A DNA stretch of 64,000 nt, from the NCBI GenBank assembly GCA_015179025.1, contig WHUX01000031.1:362165-426164 (forward strand), written 5' to 3'. The notes beneath the pieces were generated by a model that did no database searches, had not been told where the DNA came from, and saw nothing but the letters and a program-made list of their open reading frames with translations. The position numbers and the translations under genes are program-made. Positions 53,146 through 63,998 of this stretch are shown piece by piece (the first letter of the stretch is position 1; every line of letters starts with the position of its first letter). Source of the DNA: Terfezia claveryi. Lineage: Eukaryota > Ascomycota > Pezizomycetes > Pezizales > Pezizaceae.

Positions 53146-53975
53146 CCACTCGCTCTTAGATCCGCTCCCACATCGGCATTAAAGGGAATGAGGAAGCAGA
53201 CAAGCTCGCAACCTTCAGTTGCAATCTGGGTCAAGTTTCCCTAGCCCCTCCTTGGTAGCAGGAGGGGGCATCAGGCAAGCCTCGAGAGCTTACAAGAGCA
53301 AAGTACGCACGCAAAGGGGTTCGAAGTCAGGAGATCAGAATGGAACCGACACGCACTGTCAGATACACATGGCTGAGAACTGACAAAGGGTCCCAGAAAC
53401 AATGGCTCAATAAAATGGGGAAATAGGATACGGCAGCAAGTGAGTGCGGAATTACACATAAGACGGAGGAGACATCACCTTCGACTGCTCAGACCTCAGC
53501 AAGCAACTTTCGGCTGCATCAAGGATTGGGAGGACTTAGATCGCCCCATATGGATCCAATAGGAGGACGGGACGAATAGGACACTGCAGAAGCTTTCTTC
53601 AGCTTCTTATAAAGACGACTGGCCGGGAGGGGCGGCCCTTGGGACTATGTGGAATTTTGACTTTCGGTTAGGATCGTTTTATTAATGATTTGATTTTTAT
53701 GGCTTTTCGTCAGCGCGGACCGCAGCCAGGCATAGTGGGGTCTAGCTGGTTAATACAGAACAGGGGCTCTGCGTTACTTGAGTTCCTATTTACCCGTATA
53801 TTTCGACCTTTCCTTTGTTCTTGCACTTCGGGGTTCTTGAGATTTGTTATATGTTATGTGTTATATTGTGGTGTATTTAGCATCGGACCTGGCAGATTAA
53901 CTTGCCTTGTCCCTCTCATGGTCCCCTAATAGGAGTAATGAGTATTAAAAAAAAATTTAAAAAATTAAAAAATCC

Positions 53976-54222
53976 ACTTCTCTCCCACCTTCCCTCATCA
54001 ACTCGTTCATCAGGATTCCACTGTTTATCCCACAATTCTTCTGCGGGGCTGCTAATATATAAGTTAGTAATCTCCTGCAGTCTCTCTGCTATTATTTTTT
54101 CCCCCAGTTAACGATTGGTCACCACCCCTTAACCTTAGACTTGTCCCTCCCTAGGGCTTATTACAATTACTATCGACCGAATATGCGTAATGAGTGTTTA
54201 GGAAAAAAAAAAAAAAAAAACC
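53976..54222 (+). mobile_element. Possible LINE 3' tail, 5'-truncated
   Basis: Begins at the preceding A-rich tail and ends GCGTAATGAGTGTTTAGG followed by an A-run (54203-54220), like the LINE ends. The UTR core is not well preserved. Confidence 0.4.
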
Positions 54223-54229
54223 ATTACTA

Positions 54230-54726
54230 TCTCCCTCGTTTCGTCCGAGGGCAGGTCCCTTAAGGCTTCATCCGCACAGATTGTCACATCCAATATTCGG
54301 AATTTCCTCCAAAATCCGGCTCCCCATGTGGCCTTCCCCCATGCGGTATCAATTTGGTTTGTAGCTAATGGGACTTGCATGTGCCCTGTGCACCTTAAGT
54401 CTCATCACTTAATCTGGTTCACTTTAGGGGGGACTATTAATTTTGCTGCCTACTCTAACGAATTGCTGTCCCTGCCCTTGCGTGTCCCAGTTGCACTTCG
54501 AGCGCCGAGGGGGCCCCAACAGGAGTCGAAGATAAGGGTAACAGTTAAAACTATCAGAATGTAGTAGGCCCACTGGGTGAAGTAGGCTCGTGGTATGCAG
54601 GGCAAAGGTAACCAATTCCGTGGTCTGGTGTTCTGGCTCGTTGAGCAATCTGTTCAATTGGCCAATTGGAACTACAACATCGTCCAACACAGCAAAAAGT
54701 GCGGATTCATTCATATCTCTGCACAC
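54230..54726 (-). pseudogene. Unrecognised gene remnant
   Basis: 54726-54424 (NESALFAVLDDVVVPIGQLN) and 54380-54230 (NQIDTAWGKATWGAGFWRKF, then RILDVTICADEALRDLP) look protein-like in different frames. The second is cut by the A-run of the LINE tail. Function unknown. Confidence 0.35.
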
Positions 54727-55300
54727 AGAAGGCCCCCGGGCACCAAAACAAGTTCATCCAAGAGAGCTTGACACAGAGCACAACATATCTCAGTTTCACA
54801 TCTCTAAGTCCCCATCTTCATACTTTCCCCCATCCTTTAAGTCCTTAATTCCCACGATAACCTGCAACTCTTCTGGCCCACACTGTATTTCAGTGCACTT
54901 GCCACGTCGAGCAAGATCACCCGATCACACCTTCAGGAGCCTATCAGGGATTTGATAACTCCCACACCACCGCCCGACCAATAAGGACCAACAGCAACAC
55001 ACCATCTCGTCGGTCAACGGAACAAAGGCATTATCATCGCCGGGCTGACGTACGGACACGAGACCTGTCAGAAGATCCCACCGTCATAGCATCCCGTCGT
55101 CACATTCCCTTCGCCGCCACAGGACCCCCGCCGTCACAACACTCCGCCGTCATAACACCCCGCCGTCACAACACCCTGCCAAATCCGTCACGTCATAACA
55201 CCCCGCCGTCACAACACCCCGCTTAACCTGTCACGTGATCTCCAAACTATACCACGCTTCTAGGGTATAGTTTCACCTGGCAACCCATAACGGTTCGAAC
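54727..55300. other. 5' leader-like region of the following ORF
   Basis: 54945-54975 contains CAGGGATTTGATAACTCCCA, close to the leader CAGGGAATTTGTAACTCCCA of both LINE ORF1 units. That suggests the downstream 55301 ORF belongs to a related retroelement. Confidence 0.45.
55078..55227. repeat. Degenerate CCGCCGTCACAACACC repeats
   Basis: At least six copies of a 16-18 bp unit (for example CCGCCGTCATAACACCC) lie in the leader just before the 55301 ATG. Confidence 0.8.
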
Positions 55301-58035
55301 ATGGCCCCAAGGCGCATGTTCCATCCGGTCACCCCAGGATGGAAAGACAGCGGACGCCTCGTTGTGATAATAAAAGGCACCGCATACAGAACTCTTAACA
55401 GCTACAGCACATTCGGAGCGGCAGCAATCCAGCCGGAAAGCGTAGATCGCGCAATAGCCAGAGGCCATGAGATCCTGGAGACGAGTCCAGAAACTCTCCC
55501 AGAATTCACGAGAGAAGGATCCGTAGACGAAATCTATGAGGCTTTCCTCGACCCAGAGGTCGCTGTTCTAGCCATCGACCCAGTAGGGGAGCAAATCCGC
55601 GAATCCATTACCGTACGCAACCACCCAGGCCTCTCCATCAGGCAGCGAACGGGCCCAAAACCAGACGCAGACAGCGATTCGGACTCAGACATGGGCTCGG
55701 ACAACACAGCAACTCCAGCTCGCCATCTCTCCCCCACTACGCCAGCAGAGGACGCACTAAGCCTAGGCTTTGGGGAGATACCCGACTCCCAGGGCCAGGA
55801 TTCTACTACAAGTGACAAAGACGACATAGATACGGAGACAGTTTTCCAGGACTGCCAAGAACCAGAGGACACCCCTAGTTCCCCCCCTTTCCACGAGTTC
55901 AGAAACGAGGCACTGGTCGACATAATGAGCCAGGACGATGCGATCAAGGACGGCGATGAGACAATGAGCCGGGATGACTCAGTCAATGACTGGGATAGCA
56001 GGTCAGCGTTAGAAGGTGACAGGTTTGATCAGCTAGAGATCACAGTTCATAAGACAGTATCAGACAAGGCCGCAGATACCCAGAAGGCCATGTCAGATGG
56101 GATCTCCCCAGTTCAAAAGACAATAGCGGATGGCTTCTCAAGCCTTGCTGAAGCAAGCAAGGAGGAAAAGGAAAAGATGGAAGAACATAGCGGAATCTTA
56201 GTGAATATCGCAAACGATGTCTCTGGAGATTTCGAGACCCAGAAGGAGGAGACGAAAAGAGGACTTCTAAAGCTGGAGGAGGCTCAAAAGGAGATTACAA
56301 ACCTATACAATAATCTCGGAATAGTCTTCAACGAACACATGAGGGCGCAGGGCTTGGAACTAATCAAGTTACAGGAGCACCTGTTAGCAGGCTTTCATAA
56401 AGCAGTAGCAGCGATCAAGGAAGAAGGCAGGGTCAGCAGGGCAAAAGACTCCGAAGACAGACTTAAACTCTATGAAGCAATCAGTGAAGTTCACAAGGAG
56501 ACCAACACAATCAAGAGAGCGATAGAACATGCACACTGGCACCCTTACAACACCGGCGGCTCCTCTAGTCAGAGTTCCGCTGCTCCTAAATCTCCGTCCC
56601 CTGACTGGGCACACCCACCGGGCCTTACACTCCAATCGGATACTACACGGTGGCCATACCCACACATTAGACCACCATCTCGAGGCGAGATAATTAACTC
56701 CAGTACCCCCTCTCCAGCAACTACAGGAGGTCCAGCGGCCGTTATAGATCTTAGCAACATTCAAGACACCCCTAGCCCTAGCTCCACTCCACCACCACCA
56801 ACCTTCGTAGAACCAGCCCTCCCTCTCCCCGCCGGCACGATCTCGGCATCCCCAAAGGAGGATTCATCAATGTCAGGCAACATCAGCGTCTGCAACAAAG
56901 AAACCAAGAACCCTACTCTTGGCTGCAGCAGGCATACCCACGACAGCCCTATACCGGAATGCGGAGGAGCTAAAGCCCTATCAATAGCTGCGCCACCAGG
57001 CACCAACAAGCCGACAGAGGGAAAGAAGAGAAACCAAAAGACGCCAGCCGCACTACCACCACCAGGCACTAATACTAGGGCCAAAGCCGAAGACAAAGCA
57101 GTCACCCCCTCCAAAACCCTCCCAAAATCCCAAGGGGAATAAAGGGAAAGGAGACCAGCGTTTCCCAAAACTCAGGAAAAGAAGAGGTAAAGTCAAAGGG
57201 CTCTGAGCAAAATGCCACCCTATCACCACTCCCATCAGATATATCATCATATGAGCCGACCCCAGTACTAGCAAGAATCTTACCAGAACCGGGTACGGAC
57301 ACCCTAATGAGGTTTGGTGACAAGGCCTGGGATGAAAGCCAACTCGATACTCTTAGGGAGGAGACGGTCAATTCAGTCACCAAGAGGATGAAAGCTCAAG
57401 CCATACATGAAGAAAATTACCAGAAAGCAGAGGCAAGAGTGTTGGCTGAAGCAAAGGGTAAGGAAAGGGACTTGAGAAACGTCCACTTGAGTAGACGCCA
57501 ACTGGTGGGAACACTCAACCCTCCATCCTCGTTCGTTCCACTACAAACAACAGTGCCAACGGAAAACAAGAAACCATCCCCATGCCTATCAGCCTCGCAA
57601 CGAAAGCCCCTCCAAGGGAGAACACCCTTAAATATGAAGCCAGACTGGTACTCGAAGTCACAGTCAGAAAGCGATGCAACTGACACCTCAGCCAAGGAAG
57701 AGCTCCAGTCGAGGAAGGCAGCCGACAGGGTAGCTAGGATAGCATTAATCGATCATCTTGACAAGGTGCTGAAGGACGAGAAGAGGTCCCCACTACATAT
57801 GAAGAAAGTAAGCAGAGTAAAGAAAGAACTGCAGGAATATGACTCAGATGCGGAGACTACAGTGGGAGACGAGGAATTCCGGCAACTAGTCGAGTCAGAG
57901 GTTCCGGAGGCACACTACAGGAAAGATGAGGGCCTGCTAACAACCTTCTCAAGAAATGAGAACTTGAAGGTTATCACATACGTATGCAAGGAGGGCATAC
58001 CACTACCTAGGCTCAGAGGCTGCAACCCCATCTAG
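55301..58035 (+). pseudogene. Large retroelement-like ORF (ORF1/gag-like), one frameshift
   Basis: ATG at 55301 opens 613 codons ending in TAA at 57140-57142. The +2 frame (from about 57073) continues in compatible sequence KGKETSVSQNSGKEEV... to 58035, so one indel near 57130 probably splits an original protein of about 855 residues. Visible parts, in order, are an N-terminal globular region (GRLVVIIKGTAYRTLNSYST), an Asp/Ser-rich stretch and a long coiled coil (about residues 240-420, with an imperfect repeat around AMSDGISPVQKTIADGFSSL). Pro/Ser/Thr linkers and a C-terminal charged region follow. After TAG 58033-58035 the frame stays open another 100 codons. No CCHC knuckle or RT is seen. 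The leader similarity to LINE ORF1 units favours a retroelement ORF1 of unknown family; a resident gene is possible. Confidence 0.5.
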
Positions 58036-58400
58036 AAACATATACCACTATCATCTGTAGATATCCAGGACCATAAAAACAGGATAGTAGAACACTCAGT
58101 ACGCTTTGAATCATGGAAGGCCACATCTATCAAGCCAACCACCCCCAAGGCTTCGGAGGCTACATCGACCAAGCTAATCACCCAAAAGGCGACAGTCGGG
58201 CAGAAGGCAGAAAGGGTCTATCCTCGGAAAGGCACAACTCCAACCAAGTGCTCTAACATCAGCGTTACACATCATTCGGACACAAGCAGCCAGGTTTTAA
58301 TTGGCAAATGCCCGAGACTACCAAATGGAAACGACTAGGCAAAGAGGCTCCTCCAGTGCTTCAACATCAAATCAGATAGAGTAATCCAGGGTAAAATCAA
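58036..58400 (+). other. In-frame continuation after TAG
   Basis: Same frame as 57307-58035. It reads KHIPLSSVDIQDHKNRIVEH and QKATVGQKAERVYPRKGTTP to a second TAG at about 58336. This suggests that the first TAG is a mutated codon, or that the protein originally extended further. Confidence 0.35.
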
Positions 58401-58852
58401 GGCGGTATGAGGGTACTTCTCTCCTAGCGGAGGAACATACACCGGGTGACCGGAAGAGAAGGCACACGAAAAAAATCCGTAATATTCTTGCTATCTCACA
58501 TAAAGCCGTAATCTCATACGCGGTCGCGCTGTAAAACTTTGCTTGCTTCTTTTTTTCTTATCCTCCTAAAAACGAACGTTCTCCAACTTCCTCTATATCC
58601 TTCGATTTCTAGACAATCTCATAAAAAACCATATTCCTTGACTTGATGTCATTCCATCGATTTTTCCATGAGACTAGTTTTTCCGTCCGAAATCAAGGCA
58701 AAATAGAGGAATTCCTTAGCGACTCTTAAACTCAAACTCTTCCAAACTAAGCTAATCTCTTCTCGCGTTTTTCCAGCAATCAAGGAACTTTTCCAAATTA
58801 GCCAAACAATTCAAAGAACCCAAAACGAAAATTCCCAAGAGAGTTCACAATC

Positions 58853-59307
58853 GAGAGTCGGACGAAAAACTGTCCGACTCTCAACTAGGACCCCACCCGA
58901 TATAAGCGTGAACATATCAGGGTAATCCGCCGACAAAATATTAACCTTCAAATCACTTAAGCACAACTAACTTTTCAGTATGGAGAGGTTCACGGCTGAG
59001 AGTCAGACCAATTTCCGCCCGACTCTCAACATAAATCCTCTCTCTACTTCTTCAAAAGGTAAACAAATGCACAAAACGGAGGGTTCCTTTATGAGAGTCG
59101 GGCCATTTCTTGTCCGACTGTCATACGTGAACCAGAACACTTTTCGGAACAAAATAAACTTGCGTAGTAAAAGGTCTTCCGTGAGAGTCGGACAGAAACC
59201 AGCCCGACTCTCAAATCAAAATTCACCTCAAACGACTGACTGCAAATACATCAAAACAAACTGAGCGATCCCTTATTGAGAGTCAGACCAATTTCTGCCC
59301 GACTCTC
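58853..59307. repeat. Array of five 30-bp hairpins (11-bp arms, 8-nt loops)
   Basis: Hairpins at 58853-58882, 58998-59027, 59093-59122, 59183-59212 and 59278-59307. Arms are GAGAGTCGGAC / GTCCGACTCTC or close variants, always 11-8-11. Start-to-start spacing is 145, 95, 90 and 95 bp. The sequence between is poorly conserved except for a CCTTWT-like stretch just before each hairpin. The array lies between two convergent ORFs. Confidence 0.9.
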
Positions 59308-59590
59308 AACATAGACTCTTTTCATGCATGTCAACATAAACACACTAAAACAACTAAAATTTCACAACTAAACTCATAAGACTAACCAAACTAACTAAAC
59401 AATATGAAAAATGAAAAATAAAACGAAAAATTTCAAAAATTTACTTTTTACCCCCACATCCGACCCCCCTAACAAAAGTTGACGTCCTCGTCAACATAAC
59501 CTTCCAACCTTTTATTCCAATCCCAAGGCGTATATATTCCTCCATAAAAAAAAAAAACTAAAAAATAAAAGCATAACGTCCCATAAAGCC

Positions 59591-59638
<48 letters not shown>

Positions 59639-59769
59639 GAAACGTAAAACCACTAATCAAAACCCAAAAAGCATCGTAACCCATATGTCCCTAAAAACAC
59701 AAAATTAATACTCCAAAAAAAAAAACAAAGACTAAAAGACACAAGAAAAAATTAACCCAAGCAAAACCT
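59308..59769. repeat. AT-rich spacer with a long A-run
   Basis: Contains A-runs at 59546-59557, 59594-59637 (44 bases) and 59715-59724. No gene. Confidence 0.7.
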
Positions 59770-61210
59770 ATTCCTCATCCTCTTCATCGTCATCCTCATC
59801 TTCTTCATCCTCGTCATCATCGTTCTTCTCCTAATCATCTTCTTCCTCGTCATCATCGTTCTTCTCCTCATCATCTTCTTTGGTCGGTGGTGTGGGTTTC
59901 GGAGGTGGTGGAGTCTTCTCTTTGGGTTTGACGATGATAGGTGAAGTTGCCCTCTTTACTGGGATGACCTTCATACGCATTCCACTGAGTATCATCCGTA
60001 GTCTGTGTGTGATACGTGCTGGAGGAACCCATTCCTCATCATCGTCATCTTCGTGTGGAGCCCCGTTCGGCCACACTAACAAGTCCCTGACCTTGTCAAC
60101 TACCAAGAGATCCTGAGCTGTTTCTGCATCAAGAGCCTCTTCGTCCCATTCGTCTAGAATCCTGAGGACTTCTGGATCGCAATCCTCATCATCCGCCTCC
60201 TCAATCCTCATTGCCTGGTATGCGGGGATATGCACTTCTGGAGTTTTCGATCGTTTTCTCTTGCGGAGCGTTCCGCCTTGCCTCGATCGTACCCCCTATT
60301 TCGGCTGTGTTGTTGGTTTTGATGCAATCCGAGGACTGCGGCGAGGAGCAGTAGTAGTTGATGGTCGTCGTGTGGAGGATGATGATGCCGTGGGTTGATC
60401 GGCAGACGCTACTTCCTCAGATTCCTCTTCCTCCTCCTGAATCCGGTTTTCCCGTTGTCTAGCCTCCGCATCTCGCAGGAGGTCGAGAACGTTTTCTTGT
60501 CCTGTTCTCTCCCCGATCGACTTCATCATAGCCACATATGCAGGATAGTATTTCTTGTCATCTTTTGGTAGGAGTTCTGGCAATTCCTTATCCTGGAGGA
60601 CCCACCGGATATCCTCTACAGTCAACCAATCGTCTTTGTTGGTGCGGAGTGTCTTCTTGCGGTCCGCTATTTCTGCAATGAATCGAGGTATAATGTCAGT
60701 ATTGAGGTCCATGCCGCGGTCAAAAGAGAGCTTTTCAGAGGCAGATGCGCATTGGCGGGCGAATTCAACAGAGGGCCAGGGTGGATAGAGGGCGTCGAGA
60801 GTTTTGGTCCAGTCAGGACCCCAGTATTTTTCGGTTGCGATGTTATAGTTCCTACGCCTTATTACGGACGCTTTATATACCGCCCCCAGCTTCTCTAGTT
60901 CCTCCATTCGCATTTCATCCTTTGCCTCTTCTCTGGTGACTCCCCATGATGTTAATTCTGCCTCGGTTGCCTGGTCGATCAACATTGATTGAGCTGCTGC
61001 TATGGCTCCAACCTTTTCTCCACATTGTCTGGTTAACCTAGCTATGCCCTTCAAGAATCTCCACTGGTTACTCCCGCCTGCGATCGCTTTAACTGTGCCT
61101 TCGAACTGAGTATTGACCAGATTTTCGCTGGCCATAATCTCCTTGAACTTTGTTTGGAGTTCTCCCTCCGCAACAGTACTCGACCTGCGTAGTGTAATTG
61201 CGGTAGACAT
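59770..61210 (-). pseudogene. ORF of about 480 codons interrupted by two in-frame TAGs, unrecognised
   Basis: ATG at 61210 (MSTAITLRRSSTVAEGELQT). 304 codons end QPK-TAG (60298-60296). The same frame then runs on without a stop through GVRSRQGGTLRKRKRSKTPE and VHIPAYQAMRIEEADDEDCD to an acidic tail, a second TAG at 59833-59831 and a further 20 acidic codons to 59770. The first half is helical (WTKTLDALYPPWPSVEFARQ); the second has a basic patch followed by Asp/Glu runs. The second TAG lies in a duplicated acidic segment whose sister copy has GAG. It sits 0.3 kb downstream of the Gypsy pol on the same strand, behind its own TATA-like stretch. It could be an extra ORF of the retrotransposon, the gag of another element, or a resident gene. 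Confidence 0.5.
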
Positions 61211-61372
61211 TGTGGTAAGTGAGATATGAGAGATGTGAAGATATCGGTAGAGGTAGAAGTAGGGGTAATTGTATGGATAGGGTAATTGGTATGGTTGGTG
61301 CTTGTAGTTCTGGAACGCTGATGGTTATTCTGAAGAGGAGAGGAGAAAAAACCTAACTTGCCGTTTCCTACC

Positions 61373-61385
61373 TATATATATATAT
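61373..61385 (-). promoter_or_regulatory. TATA-like stretch upstream of the 61210 ORF
   Basis: An alternating TATATATATATA lies 163-175 bp before the ATG on the minus strand. It is followed by a CT-rich leader (TTTTTTCTCCTCTCCTCTTC) and CA/TA-rich sequence up to the ATG, an arrangement common for fungal promoters and LTR promoters. Confidence 0.4.
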
Positions 61386-61517
61386 CCCCATTTCTTCCGG
61401 CCATATATTCAATAAAACACACTAACCGAGTCAAAACACACAAAAAAGTCACTTAGCCTTTAACGCCTTGAACCTGCCCTATTCATCTAAATCCATTTCC
61501 TCCGTTTCTTCCTGCTG

Positions 61518-63998
61518 TCATCCATATTCCTCGCAATCAACCCCTGTTCGCGGGTAGAAGCGTTTCAGCCTTTCCCCCGGGTATGGTAACTTCATTTGGG
61601 TACCGTCTAATTCTTCCAGAAGGTAGTACCCCTATCCCTGCGCAAATCTCTAATCCTGTAAGGCCCAAGCCAGCGGTTATCTAACTTCCTAGACCATTGC
61701 TTGGTTAGTACAGAATTATAGAGAAGAACCAAATCACCGATATCTAATTCTTCAATTCTTTGCCGTCTCTTTTGATCGAAGAATTGTTTGTTCAGTAAGC
61801 GATTTTTGGCTAATCTCTCAGCAGCAGCCTTCAGATTTTCTTCTTTCCTTTCCAGTTGCTTCGCTCGTGTTGTTAGCAACTGTTCTCTTGTATGTACCGA
61901 TTCCAGTCTGTCATTGCCCATGAAATCGCAGTTAGTTCGATAGGTAAAACACAGTCTTGTCCGAATACTAGCGTAAATGGTGGGAAACCGGTCGATGCTC
62001 GGGTAGTGATACGATCAGCCCAAAGAACAAACGGTAAGTTCTTTGTCCAATTCTTCCCTAACTTGGCTAGCGCATCAATAATCTGTTGATGACCTCGTTC
62101 CACTAACGCATTAGACTGAGGATGGTATGCGGCGATTGCTATATTCACAATGTTATACTGCCGCAATAGCTCCTGCACCTCTCCTTTGTTTTCCGATCCA
62201 TTATCGCACACTATCTGCGCAGGTACTCCAAATCTGGTTATCCATTCCATCACAAACGCTGCCACTGTCTTCGAGTTTGCCTTCCGGATTGCCTTTGCCT
62301 CAACCCACCCGGTAAGATCGTCCCTCATGCGACAATATACCCACAACCTGCGTCCTTAGGCATGTGGATGATGTCGAGCCCTATCTTCCTCCACATAGCA
62401 CTGTACATCGTCGGGTGTAACTCTTCGTCGTATTGGTTCGGCTTCCTACGTTGACACTGTTCGCATGTCCGAACATAGTCTTTTACGTCATTATAGAGGC
62501 TTCTCCACCAATATCTGAGTTTCACCTTTTGATATGTACCGTTCCGTCTGCGATGTCCGCTCTCGTCGTGTAATTCCTGCAGAATGTGCTGTTTTTCCTC
62601 GTCCTCCCAGATGACTCGCGCAGGAGGTAGGTTTCGTTTCATGCGGCGGTAGAGACACCCATCTCGTACCAAAAACTTCACCGCGTGATGCCTCAACTTA
62701 CGATACTCTTCATTCGAAATGTCTTCTGGCCTCTGCATCATGGTAAGGAAATGCACGATATCTCCATACCACTCTGCATCCGTAGCCATTACTAGCGCTG
62801 GGCTCCACATCTCAAAGTCACCACTGCTGAACAACCTTTTAGTTCAGCATTAACGGTCTCCAAGTCGGCGTCGAGAGTTCCGTCGAATTCATCGGGTCCA
62901 TTTCCTCCGGTGAATTCTGTCCCCTCTCCCTTCTTGACAATCCGTCGGGTCCTCCATGCTTTACCCCTGACACATGTTTTATCTCAAAATCGAATAACCT
63001 TATCCACGCAAGCCACCGGTTAACCACTGATCCAGGTAAGTCAGATGCGGGTTGATTTAATTGATGCACCAACGTATTAGCATCAATCTCAACTAAGAAT
63101 CGCACCCCGTATAGGTAATTCCGCATTTTCTTGAGTGCCTTCAATAACGCGCGACACTCTAGTTTTCCTGAATCATAGGATTTCTCAGCACCCTTCCAAA
63201 CGCCGTTCTCAAACCTTGCCGGATGCCTTCGTTTCTCATTATCCGGTTCGGCCTGTTGTAGAATCGCCCCCCATCCGAGTAACGACGAATCAACCGATAA
63301 GATGATCTTGCCTCGTCCAGGCTCGTAATCAATCGGTTTCAACGCAGGCGGACTAGTTAACCTCTTCTTGAGCTCTTCCATTGCCGCTTCTTGCTTCTCT
63401 CCCCAAACAAAATCAACTTTGCTGCGAGTTAACAGGTATAACGGTTCTGCGATCCAAGCAAATTTCTCTACCCATATACGATAATACACGCAAGTACCAA
63501 GGAAAGCTTTAACATCTGTGACATTCTTGCACGGCGGCCAATCCACAATCTTTCTAACTTTTTCCTGATCCGGGGTTCTACCATTTGATCCGCAGATAAA
63601 CGAAACTATCTTGAGCCCGTCCTTCAGAAATTCGCTCTTTTCACCGGCGATAGTTGCCCCTGATCTCTCCAAGTCCGCCAATGTCTGGTCAACCGAGTAG
63701 ATAGCCTCTAGTACAAATCGTCTAACGCCAGGAAACACTTCCTCAAAAGTACCATCAATACGCAAATACCAACTCCTAGAACTTGCCTTAGATGCCACGT
63801 CGTCGATAAAGGGAGCTGCAAGCCTTCTTGCGAGTTCAGCTCTAATAGCCTTTTGATTACTCTGTCAAAAACTTGCACCCCATTGTATATCCCTGTGGAA
63901 GCGTGGTCATCCTAAGCAACCCAAACGGTGTCATGAAAGCAGTTAAATCACGGATCTTCAGCCAAAGCACACTGATCATATCCAGAAAACAGTCCATT
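61518..63998 (-). pseudogene. Ty3/Gypsy pol, C-terminal two thirds, at least four frameshifts
   Basis: Minus strand. A broken RT region runs from 63998 (DLTAFMTPFGLLRMTTLPQG), ending in the FIDD catalytic box at about 63811-63800. The frame from 63798 starts at a GTG inside RT, not a true start. RT connection (FICGSNGRTPDQEKVRKIVD, ITEPLYL-like) and RNase H (SVDSSLLGWGAILQ, KLECRALLKALKK, DGLSRR) reach 62839. The next frame, 62834-62325, has the integrase zinc finger (HDESGH...CEQCQ). 62346-61873 holds the integrase core: Asp in RDDLTGW, Asp in CDNGSENKG, Glu in LVERGH. 61921-61607 is the C-terminal domain (RWLGPYRIRDL), and a last shift in a G-run leads to ELDGTQMKLPYPGERLKRF and the stop at 61518. 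The element continues beyond the window. Intact pol makes and integrates element DNA; this copy is dead. No chromodomain is seen. Confidence 0.9.

Larger units (their letters stand above)
49430..53972 (+). mobile_element. Tad1-type LINE copy, split by a pogo-like element and a second insertion
   Basis: Left part 49430-49963: reverse transcriptase with the SADDVN catalytic-box variant (49526-49543), DKEQWDESKNTHLDISPGCK and later segments. Right part from 52065: VKIGNMLEEGWHICFTDG (RNase H), KDWRSNP and DATVADAERLAILLGL. After a foreign segment (about 52540-53145) it continues SHIGIKGNEEADKLATFSC, a decayed zinc-knuckle region, a C-terminus, and the 3' UTR with CGGACCTGGCAGATTAACTT and an A-rich tail to 53972. 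Dead by stops and shifts. Confidence 0.75.

Noticed and set aside
58980..59264. 94-codon ORF across the hairpin array
   Set aside because: Its repeated peptide simply translates the hairpin arms; composition and context are noncoding.
58853..59307. CRISPR-like array
   Set aside because: Spacing of repeats is 90-145 bp, the units are hairpins with variable loops, there are no cas genes, and the DNA is eukaryotic.
62839..63798. Start codon of the Gypsy frame at 63798
   Set aside because: It is a GTG inside the reverse-transcriptase FIDD-V-ASK motif; the domain clearly continues upstream through frameshifts.
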